Source: Microbispora sp. NBC_01189
GTDB taxonomy: Bacteria > Actinomycetota > Actinomycetes > Streptosporangiales > Streptosporangiaceae
Direction: 5' to 3'
Assembly: GCF_036010665.1 (NCBI RefSeq)
Contig: NZ_CP108581.1
Span: 2,271,001-2,335,000, forward strand
Length of the DNA: 64,000 nt
Of the stretch, positions 16,144 through 25,498 are shown piece after piece. A program made the translations under genes and the position numbers. Each line of letters begins with the position of its first letter. The first letter of the stretch is position 1. The notes beneath the pieces were generated by a model. That model saw only the letters and a list, made by a program, of their open reading frames with translations, was not told the origin of the DNA and did no database searches.

Positions 16144-16707
16144 GTGAGCCCGGCTGCCCGTATCGACACCGAATCGGTCCTGCGCGCCGCGCTGCAGGTG
16201 CTCGACGAGGAGGGCGTCGCGGCGCTCTCCATGCGCACGATCGCCGCCCGCCTCCAGGTCAGGGCGGCGTCGCTCTACTACCACGTGCCCAACAAGGCCG
16301 CGCTGCTCCAACTGGTCGCCGACAGGGTCGCCGAAGAGGTGATCGCGTCGGTCGTTCCGGGCCGCGGGTGGCGCGACCTGCTCACGGACGTCGCCCAGGG
16401 GCTGCGCCGGACATTGCGGGCCCACCCCGGCGCGGCCGCCGTCGTCGCCGTACGGCACGCGTCTCCGCAGGTGTTCGAGCGGGCCGTCCCGACGGTGCTG
16501 GCCGCCATGAACGCGGGCCTGCGAGTGGCCGACGAGGAGGCGCTGTATCTCGTGCAGTCCCTTTACATCCTCGTGACCGGCCACGCCCTCGCCGAGTTCG
16601 GCGACACCCCCGAGCCACCGGCCGCGCCCACCGCGTACTACGACGCCTGGTTCGACATCGCCATCTCGACCTTCCTCGCGGGCGTCGAGGCGCGCTACGG
16701 CGCCTGA
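16144..16707 (+). CDS. TetR/AcrR-family regulator
   Basis: A 187-aa repressor with an N-terminal HTH (about 8-55: IDTESVLRAALQVLDEEG, then LQVRAASLYYHVPNKAALL) and a TetR_C-type ligand domain. It resembles the true TetR subclass (tetracyclin repressor-like C-terminal domain). GTG 16144 follows the twin palindromes directly, so the gene is probably autorepressed. The membrane protein gene starts 29 bp downstream on the same strand and is the likely regulated target. Confidence 0.92.
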   Translation: MSPAARIDTESVLRAALQVLDEEGVAALSMRTIAARLQVRAASLYYHVPNKAALLQLVADRVAEEVIASVVPGRGWRDLLTDVAQGLRRTLRAHPGAAAVVAVRHASPQVFERAVPTVLAAMNAGLRVADEEALYLVQSLYILVTGHALAEFGDTPEPPAAPTAYYDAWFDIAISTFLAGVEARYGA

Positions 16708-16736
16708 ACCCCCCTGCAGTACGGAAAGGAAGCCCC

Positions 16737-17207
16737 ATGGTCTCCGTCGCGCTCGTCCTGCTTGTCCTGGCCGACGCCTACTTCGTTCTCACCACGCTCG
16801 TGGACCTGTTCCCGTTCAACAACGTGCGGGAGGCGAGGCGGTCGGAGCAGGTCGCCGAGGTGGCGATCAACGCACCGGTCATGGCGCTCCCGGCCGTGCT
16901 TCTCGCCTGGGCGGCCGGCGCCGGGCTGCCCGCCCTGGCGTACGCCGGCGGGGCGCTGGAACTGCTCGCCGTCCTCAACGGCCTCGCGCTGTGGTGGCTT
17001 CCCTACCTGGCCGCCGTGACGGTCCCGTGGGCGACGGCGGGCACCGGGGAGAGCTGGGCCGCGTTGCACGCCCGGACGTACGCCAAGACCCTCATCGTGC
17101 TGCCGCACCGCGGCGATCGCCCGCGCCCCAACCTGGAGCACATGATCCTCCACGCGCTCATGCTCGCGGCCGCGATCTGCACGTTCGCCGCCGCCCGTAC
17201 GCTCTGA
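16737..17207 (+). CDS. Four-span integral membrane protein, TetR partner
   Basis: A 156-aa hydrophobic protein with about four membrane spans (around 2-22, 43-62, 68-92 and 135-153). A loop after the first span carries FPFNNVREARRSEQ and the third loop carries LHARTYAKTLIVLPHRGD. I do not recognise a named family. The Shine-Dalgarno GGAAAGGAA lies just ahead of ATG 16737. It is co-oriented with the TetR gene and lies under the same operators, so it is the likely effector of that small operon, perhaps a transport or membrane-stress function. Confidence 0.75.
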   Translation: MVSVALVLLVLADAYFVLTTLVDLFPFNNVREARRSEQVAEVAINAPVMALPAVLLAWAAGAGLPALAYAGGALELLAVLNGLALWWLPYLAAVTVPWATAGTGESWAALHARTYAKTLIVLPHRGDRPRPNLEHMILHALMLAAAICTFAAARTL

Positions 17208-17215
17208 GACGCGAA

Positions 17216-17251
17216 AGAGGCCGCCGCGGCCGGACGGTCGCGGCGGCCTCT
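17216..17251. terminator. Bidirectional terminator hairpin
   Basis: AGAGGCCGCCGCG (17216-17228) pairs perfectly with CGCGGCGGCCTCT (17239-17251) across a 10-base loop. It lies between the convergent membrane-protein gene (stop 17207) and the NCS2 permease (stop 17269). Confidence 0.7.
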
Positions 17252-17268
17252 CGGGACCGGATCGGCGG

Positions 17269-18738
<1,470 letters not shown>

Positions 18739-18874
18739 AGAGTTCGTTTTCACGCGCGCAGAGTCGCAGGCCCCTAGCATCGGCGGGAAGAGCCAGGGGA
18801 GCAGCGTTGTCCTTTTGTGACGGGTTTGTCATAAAAATACCGGGTCGCCGTCCTGCCCTTCTAAGCTGGCCCAC

Positions 18875-19135
18875 GTGAGCGAACGCCGCCCGGACCCGAC
18901 GCCCCTGGAAACCCGGGATACCCTGACGATCCTGACCGGAACGGTGTTGTGGGCGGCCGCCCTGGTCGTGGTGCTGCTGGTCGTGCGCCCGGCCGACACG
19001 CGGCTCGTCTGGACCTGCGTGGCCGGCGTCGGCCTCGGCGTGTTCGGTCTCCTGTACGTCCGCCGCCGCGACGCCCGCGTACGCGACACCACCCCCGCCT
19101 CCGGCCTGTCCGGATCGGAGTCGCACAGTCCCTGA
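18875..19135 (+). CDS. DUF2530 two-span membrane protein
   Basis: An 86-aa protein with two membrane spans (about 18-38 and 45-63) and the RRPDPTPLETRDT start typical of DUF2530, a small actinobacterial membrane family of unknown role. GTG 18875 follows a possible -10 TAAGCT (18862-18867) by 7 bases, suggesting a leaderless transcript. The divergent NCS2 permease beside it is a recurrent neighbour. Confidence 0.8.
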   Translation: MSERRPDPTPLETRDTLTILTGTVLWAAALVVVLLVVRPADTRLVWTCVAGVGLGVFGLLYVRRRDARVRDTTPASGLSGSESHSP

Positions 19136-19187
19136 CCCGCGGCCCCGTACGAGTGCCCCGTACGGCGGCTCTGTACGGCGGCTCTGT

Positions 19188-20171
19188 TCAGGGAGCGTCG
19201 GTGAGGAGCATCGCGATGCCGTCGAGAAGGCGCTGCAGACCGAACTCGAACAGCTCATTGATGTCGAAGTCGTAACCGCTCGCGCTGAGGGCCTCGAACA
19301 TCGGCAGCCGGCGGCCGGCCATGATCGCCTTGAAGGCGGGCTCCTGGGCGTCCATCCACTCGTCGACGCTCATCCCGGTGAGCGCCTCGGCCTCCGCCTC
19401 CACCTCCAGATTGACCGCCGTGCCCCGGACGTGGTTGAACACGGTGATGTACGCGGTGAAGACCGTCCCCAGGTCGAGGCCGTGACCGTCGAGAGCGGTG
19501 AGCACCCACTCGGTGAAGGGCAGCGCGGCGGCGATCGGCTGGGGCCGCGTCACCGACATGGCCGGCGCGAGCCACGGATGCCGGCGGAACGTCGCCCACA
19601 GCAGGCGCGCGGCCAGTTCGACCCGGCCGCGCCAGTCTCGGGGCGGTTCGGCGGGGAACCGCATCCGGCCGAAGATCTCCTCCATCATCCGCAGCACCAG
19701 GGCGTCCTTGTCCGCGACATGGCGGTAGAGGGACATGGTCGCCACCCCGAGCTCGGCGGCCACCCGGCGCATGGAGACCGCCCCGAGTCCCTCCGCGTCG
19801 GCGACCGCGACGGCCGCCGCGGTGATCCGCGCCGAGGTGAGCGCGCCGTCCGGGGCACCCCGCCGCCGGGAACCGGCCGGCGCACCCGGCCGCCCGGCGG
19901 GTGACGACCGGCTCCCAGTGCCGGCGCCGGTGCCGACGCCTGCGCCGACGATTGTCTCGACGACCGTGCCGACGCCGGGCACGGCGCGGACAAGTCCCTC
20001 CCGGCGAAGCTCGGTGAGCACCTTCGTCGCGGTCGCCATCGCGACGCCCCATCGCCCGACGATCTCCCGCGTGGACGGCACCCGGTCGCCCGGCCTGAGC
20101 TCGCCCGCCTCGATCCGCCTCCGCAGTTCGGCGGCGATCTCCTGGTAGCGCCCCGCGCCCGATCCGTCCAC
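19188..20171 (-). CDS. Dual-HTH regulator: GntR winged helix fused to TetR
   Basis: About 327 aa with two complete DNA-binding domains. Residues 7-71 are a GntR winged helix (YQEIAAELRRRIEAGELRPG, VPSTREIVGRWGVAMATATK, GVGTVVE). A Gly/Ala/Pro linker follows (about 72-112). Then a TetR HTH at about 113-160 (LGAVSMRRVAAELGVATMSL, YRHVADKDALV) and a TetR_C ligand domain to the end. GTG 20171 is chosen because GGGAGG lies 5 bases upstream. The GCACTAGTGC palindrome at 20183-20192 sits just before that Shine-Dalgarno. The divergent FAD monooxygenase is the evident target. Confidence 0.88.
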   Translation of the reverse strand: MDGSGAGRYQEIAAELRRRIEAGELRPGDRVPSTREIVGRWGVAMATATKVLTELRREGLVRAVPGVGTVVETIVGAGVGTGAGTGSRSSPAGRPGAPAGSRRRGAPDGALTSARITAAAVAVADAEGLGAVSMRRVAAELGVATMSLYRHVADKDALVLRMMEEIFGRMRFPAEPPRDWRGRVELAARLLWATFRRHPWLAPAMSVTRPQPIAAALPFTEWVLTALDGHGLDLGTVFTAYITVFNHVRGTAVNLEVEAEAEALTGMSVDEWMDAQEPAFKAIMAGRRLPMFEALSASGYDFDINELFEFGLQRLLDGIAMLLTDAP

Positions 20172-20182
20172 GCCGACCTCCC

Positions 20183-20192
20183 GCACTAGTGC
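20183..20192. promoter_or_regulatory. Operator copy 1 (GCACTAGTGC)
   Basis: A perfect 10-bp palindrome in the 5' leader of the dual-HTH regulator, one base upstream of its Shine-Dalgarno. It is identical to the copy at 20252-20261. Confidence 0.65.
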
Positions 20193-20251
20193 ACCACTGT
20201 AGCCCAGCACGCTGCCACGACGGCCGGCCCAAGAGTCTCCGCAACCCTTGC

Positions 20252-20261
20252 GCACTAGTGC
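20252..20261. promoter_or_regulatory. Operator copy 2 (GCACTAGTGC)
   Basis: A second exact copy of the palindrome, next to a minus-strand -10 TATAGA (20267-20262). It covers the expected transcription start of the dual-HTH gene and so would give autorepression. Confidence 0.7.
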
Positions 20262-20289
20262 TCTATAAATATTTACCCAGCTTATCGCC

Positions 20290-20318
20290 TTGCGTGCACT
20301 ATGCGTACGCCGTACAGT
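20290..20318 (+). promoter_or_regulatory. Monooxygenase promoter with degenerate operator copy 3 in the spacer
   Basis: TTGCGT (20290-20295) and TACAGT (20313-20318) are spaced 17 bp apart. The spacer begins with GCACTATGCG (20296-20305), 8 of 10 matches to the GCACTAGTGC operator. ATG 20326 lies 8 bases after the -10, suggesting leaderless mRNA. A regulator bound in the spacer would block RNA polymerase. Confidence 0.6.
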
Positions 20319-20325
20319 CCGGTGT

Positions 20326-21531
20326 ATGCAGAACACCGACATCCTCGTCTCCGGCGGCGGCATCGCCGGGCCCGCACTGGCGTACTGGCTGGGCCGGGCG
20401 GGTTTCACCGTCACTGTCGTCGAGCGCGCGCCCGCGCCCCGCCCGGGCGGCCAGACCGTGGACCTGCGCGGCGCGGGCCGCACCGTGGCCGCCCGGATGG
20501 GCCTGCTCGACCGCGCGCGGGAGATCGCCGTCGAACAGCACGGCGTCGCCCTGGTCGACGGGAAGGGCCGCTTCACGGCCACCCTCCCGGTCGACGCCTT
20601 CGGCGGCGAGGGGATCGTCTCCGAGATCGAGATCCTCCGCGGCGACCTGGCCGATCTCCTCTACCAGGCGTCCCTCCCCGGCACCGAGTATCTGTTCGAC
20701 GACACCGTCACCGCCCTGGAGCAGGACGACGACGGGGTGACCGTCACCTTCGAGAAGTCCGCGCCGCGCCGGTTCGGGCTGGTCGTCGGCGCGGACGGGC
20801 CGCACTCGGCCGTACGCGCGCTGGCCTTCGGCCCGGAGGCGGACTTCGTCCGCCCGCTCAGCCTCTACACCTCGTGGTTCACCACCACGCTGCCGCTGGA
20901 CCTCGGCGGCTGGTACCAGATGTACAACGCCCCGGGCGGCCTTGTCGTCTCGGCGCGGCCGGGCCGGCTGCCCGGGGAGATCAAGGCAGGCCTGAGCTTC
21001 CGGTCGGGGCCGATCGCCTACGACCGGCGCGACGTCGCCGCGCAGAAGCGGATCATCGCCGACCGCTTCGCGGGCGCCGGATGGGAGACCCCGCGACTGC
21101 TGGCGGCGATGGCCGACGCGCCGGACTTCTTCTTCGACCCCCTGGGACAGGTGCGCCTCGACCGGTGGTCACGCGGCCGGGTGGCGCTGCTCGGCGACGC
21201 GGGCTACTGCGCCACGCCGCTGACCGGCCTCGGCACCAGCCTCGCCCTGGTCGGGGCGTACGTCCTGGCCGGCGAACTGGCCGCGGCCGGCGACCACCGG
21301 GTCGCGCTGCGCGGCTACGAACGGGTCATGCGGCCCTACGTGACGGAGGCGCAGAAACTGCCGCCCGGCGGCGCCGGCGGCTTCGCGCCCTCCACCGCGC
21401 TCGCGATCCGGCTACGGGCCGCCTCGATGCGGTCCATGACCCGCTGGCCCATGCGCGGCATCCTGGCCGCCCAGTTCGCCAAGGCCGGCAACATCACCCT
21501 CCCCGACTACCCCCTCCCCGCCATGCGGTGA
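20326..21531 (+). CDS. FAD-dependent monooxygenase (TetX/PHBH-like)
   Basis: A 401-aa flavoprotein with GGGIAGPALAYWLGRAG at residues 10-26, a DG motif (VVGADGPHSAVR) and a GD motif (GRVALLGDAGYCATP). The TGLGTSLALVGAYVLAGEL segment is like TetX and related tetracycline- or rifamycin-inactivating and polyketide hydroxylases. The substrate is unknown. It lies divergent from the dual-HTH regulator and shares its operators, forming a ligand-inducible detoxification pair. It is unrelated in close sequence to the other monooxygenase at 6679. Confidence 0.9.
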   Translation: MQNTDILVSGGGIAGPALAYWLGRAGFTVTVVERAPAPRPGGQTVDLRGAGRTVAARMGLLDRAREIAVEQHGVALVDGKGRFTATLPVDAFGGEGIVSEIEILRGDLADLLYQASLPGTEYLFDDTVTALEQDDDGVTVTFEKSAPRRFGLVVGADGPHSAVRALAFGPEADFVRPLSLYTSWFTTTLPLDLGGWYQMYNAPGGLVVSARPGRLPGEIKAGLSFRSGPIAYDRRDVAAQKRIIADRFAGAGWETPRLLAAMADAPDFFFDPLGQVRLDRWSRGRVALLGDAGYCATPLTGLGTSLALVGAYVLAGELAAAGDHRVALRGYERVMRPYVTEAQKLPPGGAGGFAPSTALAIRLRAASMRSMTRWPMRGILAAQFAKAGNITLPDYPLPAMR

Positions 21532-21535
21532 GGGG

Positions 21536-24500
21536 TCAGAGGGAGGTGACGGGGTCGAGATCGGCCTCGGCGAGGAGGAGGGGGACCCGGGCCGGGTCGC
21601 GCAGCAGCGCGGCGACGGCGAGGCGGTCGCCCCACTGGCCGGACGCCCAGGCCAGGCCTCGCGCCAGCCCCTCGACACCGGTGGCGTGGACCACGCCCTC
21701 GGAGAACCGCCACGGCACCGGGGTGCCGTCCACGAGAAGCTCATCGTGCTCGACGTACGTCGCGGGGGCGCCGGGCAGCAGTGAGCGCACCTCGGGCGGC
21801 ACCGGCTTCTCCGCGCCGTGCGAGGTGACCACGCCTGTGACCGTCTCTCCGGCCAGCGGCAGGTCGAGCACGTCCGACAACGCCTCGGCGAGGTCGAACG
21901 GCGCCAGCACCAGCGGGCGGTCCTCCACCAGGGGCAGCAGGTCGGGCGCCTCCACCACGACCGGGCCGTCCTCGACGTCCGCGACCGCGACCATGCCCTT
22001 CCGCACGGCCCGTACGGCCTCCGGCGGGCCGACGCGGTCCGGGTCGACGGCGGCGAGCGCGATCCACAGCGACCGAAGTTGGGCGCGGTCCACCTCCAGG
22101 GACGCGTCGGCCAGCAGGTCGAGCAGCTCCTCGGGGCCGCCGCGCGCGTCCAGCAGCCCGGCCAGGGTCGACCGGACGCCCATCATCGTGAGCGCGTCCT
22201 CGTCGATCCCCGCCGGCGCCTCGGCGTACAGGCCGAACAGCAGCGGGTCGCCCGTCGGGAGCCGCAGCTCGACCGGCCTGCGCCCGCCGAGCACCGGGTG
22301 CCGCGACAGCCACCAGGCGGTGTACGACGGCACCTCGACGGTCTCCCCCGCCGCGAGCACCCGCATCGGCCGCAGCGCGGCGCGCAGCGGCGGCCGCGAC
22401 AGCAGCGCGAGCGCGTTCGGCCAGTCGGCGACGTACTCCAGGTCGCGTACGGCGGTGAACTCCCGGACCACCGGGGGGACGTCAAGGTCCGGCAGCAGGT
22501 CGAGCACCGCCTCCAGCCACTCGTCCTCGAGATCGAGATCGTGGTCGCACTCGGCGGGGTCGAGCAGCACGTCGGAGTCGTTGACCACGGCGAAGCCGTC
22601 GAGCACCCCGGTCGCCGCGAGCACGTGCGGCCCGTACTTCTCGACCAGGTCGGGCGCGGCGACGCCGAACGGCACCTCCGGGTCGATCAGGCCGGCCAGC
22701 GATCCCTGGGCCAGCAGCAGCTCACCCGCGGCGTACCGCTCGCCGTCCGCGCCGCGCAGGGCCAGCTCGGCCAGCCAGGGCGCCTCTCCCGCCGTCAGGC
22801 CCGCCGCGTCCACCAGGGCCAGCACGGCCTGGGACACCGGCTCGGGGTCGGCGCTGTTCAGCGACTCGGCCACCGCCGCATGGGTGAGCGGGTCCTCCAG
22901 CACCGTACGCGGAGTCGCCTCGGCCGCGCCCAGCCGCAGCAGCAGCGGATGGACGGCGTCGGGGTGGACGATCCGCAGCCCGAGTGGGGCCAGCAGGGCG
23001 GGGTCCAGTGAGCCCGGGCCGGACGGCCCGCCGCCCGCAACGCGGGGCAAGACACCGGACGAGAGGGTGGACGAGGCGCCGGACGAGGCGGTGCCGCCGT
23101 CCGGCGACAGCACCAGTGTGCCGCGCGGGCCGCGCACCAGGCGGCCGTCGGCGAGCGGCACGGGGATCGCCCCGATCGCCTCCGGGTCGTCGGCGGGCAG
23201 CGCCTCGTACAGCGACCGCCACCACGCCGGGTCCTTGTCCTCGACGGCCTCGCCGGACAGCATGTCCACGACGTCGGCCGGCTCGACCCGGCGTACGCCG
23301 AGCGTGGTCAGGGCCGGATGCCGGGAGGCCCATCCGGCGGGCAACAGCCCGGGGACGATGCCGGCGATCTTCGCCAGGAACTCGGCCGGGCCCTCGACCG
23401 CCCGCGCCTCGTTGCCCGGGATGACGCCGCCCGGGATGACGCCGCCCGGAATGACGCCGTCGGCGTCGCCGGAGATCGACGGCAGCAGCGGCGTGTCCGG
23501 CAGCGCCGTGATGATCTCCCGCCTGATCGCCGCGTCGAGCGCGCCGCTGGCCATGAGGCCGGGGACGAGATCAAGCAGTGCGGGGGTGGCCGGAAGCTCC
23601 CCCAGCAGCCGCACGTACGCCTCGGCGGCCCTGGCGACCAGGAAATCGGTGAGCGGCCCCGGCGCGACGTGCCGCCGGTCGGTGGTCATCGGGAACGACG
23701 CGATCAGCAGCGCGGGCAGGTCGAGCGGCTCGTCGCTCGGCGTCGGCGCGTGGACCACCCGGGGGACGCCGTCGCGACCACCGTCGCGACCACCGTCGTG
23801 GCCACCGGCGGGGCGGCCGGCGGGGACGGCCCAGCGGACCTCCCAGTAGGGCCGGGCCCGCTCCTCGGTCGGCCGGTCGGCGAACAGTTCGGTCACCTGC
23901 GCGGGGGTGAACGTGCCCGACTCGGCGACCACGTGCCAGCCCTCGGCCGAGATCGTGCGGCTCCGCCCGTCGACCTCGATCTCGACGGTCTCCAGCGCCG
24001 GCATCGACAGCGGCAGCGCCGGTCCGGCCTCCTCCAGCATCCGCCGTACGGCCTCCTCGGCGGCCTGGTCGCGCAGCGGCAGCCGGACGAGCGTGTCGTA
24101 GCCCTCGGGGACGCCCGGGGCGTCGTCGCCGAACGGCAGCCGCAGCAGCGGGACGTGGCCCTCGCGGCCCTTCAGCTCCCCGACGAGCGCCGGCGTGGCG
24201 GCGACCAGCGCGGCGGTCTCCGCCCGCGACCAGCGCACTCCCCGGAGCTCGCCGGACGGCAGCCGGGAGGCGACCGACGGCTCGTCGGTCACCGACACCA
24301 CGGCGGCGAAGCCGACGCCGAACCGTCCGGCCGCTCCCGTCTCGTCCTTCTTGCCGGAGACCCGCAGCGTGCTCAGGCCCTCGACGCCGTCCTCGTCGAG
24401 CGGAGCGCCGGTGTTGGCGGCGAGCAGCACGCCGTCGGCGAGCGTCAGCCGCAGACGGCCCGGCACGCCCGCCCGCAGCGCCGCGTCGGCGGCGTTCTGG

Positions 24501-24637
24501 GCGAGCTCCACGACCAGCCGGTCGCGGTAGCCGCCGAGGGCGAAGTCCTCCTCGGCGTTGGCGTCCTCGCGGAAGCGGGCGGGCGAGGCCGCCCAGGCCG
24601 CGAGAACCGTGTCACGTAGGCGCGCGGTATCGAACAT
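21536..24637 (-). CDS. Sacsin-like GHKL ATPase-domain protein
   Basis: A 1033-aa protein whose first 200 residues are an Hsp90/sacsin-type GHKL ATP-binding domain. The N-box has E44, N48 and D51 (VVELAQNAADAALRAG), and the glycine-rich lid is GRFGVGFAAVVSV (104-116). The remainder is a long helical region with no domain I can name. The family is widespread in actinobacteria as sacsin N-terminal ATPase-like proteins and may be a chaperone. Short in-frame tandem repeats at 23415-23459 and 23769-23804 encode VIPGG and GGRDG-like repeats, probably linkers. Two bases separate its start from the DUF3027 stop, so they form an operon. Confidence 0.85.
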   Translation of the reverse strand: MFDTARLRDTVLAAWAASPARFREDANAEEDFALGGYRDRLVVELAQNAADAALRAGVPGRLRLTLADGVLLAANTGAPLDEDGVEGLSTLRVSGKKDETGAAGRFGVGFAAVVSVTDEPSVASRLPSGELRGVRWSRAETAALVAATPALVGELKGREGHVPLLRLPFGDDAPGVPEGYDTLVRLPLRDQAAEEAVRRMLEEAGPALPLSMPALETVEIEVDGRSRTISAEGWHVVAESGTFTPAQVTELFADRPTEERARPYWEVRWAVPAGRPAGGHDGGRDGGRDGVPRVVHAPTPSDEPLDLPALLIASFPMTTDRRHVAPGPLTDFLVARAAEAYVRLLGELPATPALLDLVPGLMASGALDAAIRREIITALPDTPLLPSISGDADGVIPGGVIPGGVIPGNEARAVEGPAEFLAKIAGIVPGLLPAGWASRHPALTTLGVRRVEPADVVDMLSGEAVEDKDPAWWRSLYEALPADDPEAIGAIPVPLADGRLVRGPRGTLVLSPDGGTASSGASSTLSSGVLPRVAGGGPSGPGSLDPALLAPLGLRIVHPDAVHPLLLRLGAAEATPRTVLEDPLTHAAVAESLNSADPEPVSQAVLALVDAAGLTAGEAPWLAELALRGADGERYAAGELLLAQGSLAGLIDPEVPFGVAAPDLVEKYGPHVLAATGVLDGFAVVNDSDVLLDPAECDHDLDLEDEWLEAVLDLLPDLDVPPVVREFTAVRDLEYVADWPNALALLSRPPLRAALRPMRVLAAGETVEVPSYTAWWLSRHPVLGGRRPVELRLPTGDPLLFGLYAEAPAGIDEDALTMMGVRSTLAGLLDARGGPEELLDLLADASLEVDRAQLRSLWIALAAVDPDRVGPPEAVRAVRKGMVAVADVEDGPVVVEAPDLLPLVEDRPLVLAPFDLAEALSDVLDLPLAGETVTGVVTSHGAEKPVPPEVRSLLPGAPATYVEHDELLVDGTPVPWRFSEGVVHATGVEGLARGLAWASGQWGDRLAVAALLRDPARVPLLLAEADLDPVTSL
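23415..23459. repeat. Three 15-bp tandem repeats inside the sacsin-like gene
   Basis: CCCGGGATGACGCCG occurs at 23415-23429 and 23430-23444, and once more with one change at 23445-23459. On the coding strand they give repeated GVIPG units. Being a multiple of three, copy number can vary without a frameshift. Confidence 0.8.
23769..23804. repeat. Three 12-bp tandem repeats inside the sacsin-like gene
   Basis: CCGTCGCGACCA occurs at 23769-23780 and 23781-23792, and a diverged copy at 23793-23804. They encode a Gly-Gly-Arg/His-Asp linker in frame. Confidence 0.7.
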
Positions 24638-24639
24638 GA

Positions 24640-25452
24640 TCAGGCGTTGCCCAAGGGTGCGGAGCTCGCCTCGTCGGCGGAGCCGGACTCGATCGGGTCA
24701 TATCCCAGGTCGTGGTCGTCCAGGATCGGCGGCGCCGCGTCCGTGACCATCGAGGGCACGGTGGTCGCCTCGGAGTGGGCGCCGCAGCCGTGGTCGGCCG
24801 ACACCACCCGGCCGTCGTCCGGCGCGTACTCGTTGGCGCAGACGCCGAAGCCCAGGCCCAGCGTCCCGGCGAGCGGCCAGTAGAAGCCGCAGGTCGAGCA
24901 TTGCGCGGGTGCGGCGTGCGCGATCGGGGCGTGCGGGCCCGGCTCGCCGGACCGCCAGCGGTGCGCGGCGAGGTCACGGCCGAGGGCCGACAGGACGCGG
25001 GCCCGGCCCAGGCCGAGCTCGAAGACGGCCTGCGCGTCGATCTCCTCGTCCGGGGAGGCGAACCCCGGCACGAGCCGGTCGTCGTCGGCCTCGGCCGGCA
25101 GCAGATCGCCCACGCCGAGGTCGCCGGGGAGCAGCCGCTCGTTCCACGGCACCCAGCGGGGGGCGAGCAGCGCGCGGGCTCCGGGCAGGAGCACGGTCTC
25201 GCTCACGGTCACCACGCGGGCGCGGGAGGCGCGGGTGACGGTGACCGCCCAGCGCCAGCCCAGGTAGGCGTGGTCAAGGCACTCGAAGTAGTGGGTGACG
25301 ACCCGGTCGCCTTCGTTGTCGAAGCCCAGGTGCTCTCCCACCTCCCCCGGGCGCGCGATCTCCTCCGCCGCGCCGCGGGCGAGGCCGACCGCCGCCGCAC
25401 AGGCCTGGTCGACTGGAGTGCTACGGATTCGGGTACGACTCACACTCTCCAT
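24640..25452 (-). CDS. DUF3027 protein
   Basis: A 270-aa actinobacterial protein of the DUF3027 family. The core carries HYFECLDHAYLGWRWAVTVT, LLPGARALLAPRWVPWNERL and the acidic EADDDRLVPGF. A C-terminal Cys motif CSTCGFYWPL with later CANEY and HGCGAHSE looks like a zinc site. ATG 25452 is chosen because it gives MESVSRTRIRS followed directly by the conserved region. It overlaps the region divergent to the MFS gene. The function is unknown; it is regularly found beside cold-shock and helicase genes in actinobacteria. Confidence 0.85.
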   Translation of the reverse strand: MESVSRTRIRSTPVDQACAAAVGLARGAAEEIARPGEVGEHLGFDNEGDRVVTHYFECLDHAYLGWRWAVTVTRASRARVVTVSETVLLPGARALLAPRWVPWNERLLPGDLGVGDLLPAEADDDRLVPGFASPDEEIDAQAVFELGLGRARVLSALGRDLAAHRWRSGEPGPHAPIAHAAPAQCSTCGFYWPLAGTLGLGFGVCANEYAPDDGRVVSADHGCGAHSEATTVPSMVTDAAPPILDDHDLGYDPIESGSADEASSAPLGNA

Positions 25453-25498
25453 TTTCACCCACGCCGGGAGCGGACCGCACCGGCTTGATGGGCAAATC

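Noticed and set aside
20301..23849. Very long plus-strand frame (over 1100 codons)
   Set aside because: It runs across the monooxygenase in another frame and antisense to the sacsin-like gene. Its Arg/Ser/Pro composition is that of a GC-rich shadow.
21536..24637. Phage-defence role for the sacsin-like ATPase
   Set aside because: GHKL ATPases occur in some defence systems, but the conserved housekeeping neighbourhood and lack of nuclease or restriction genes do not support it here.
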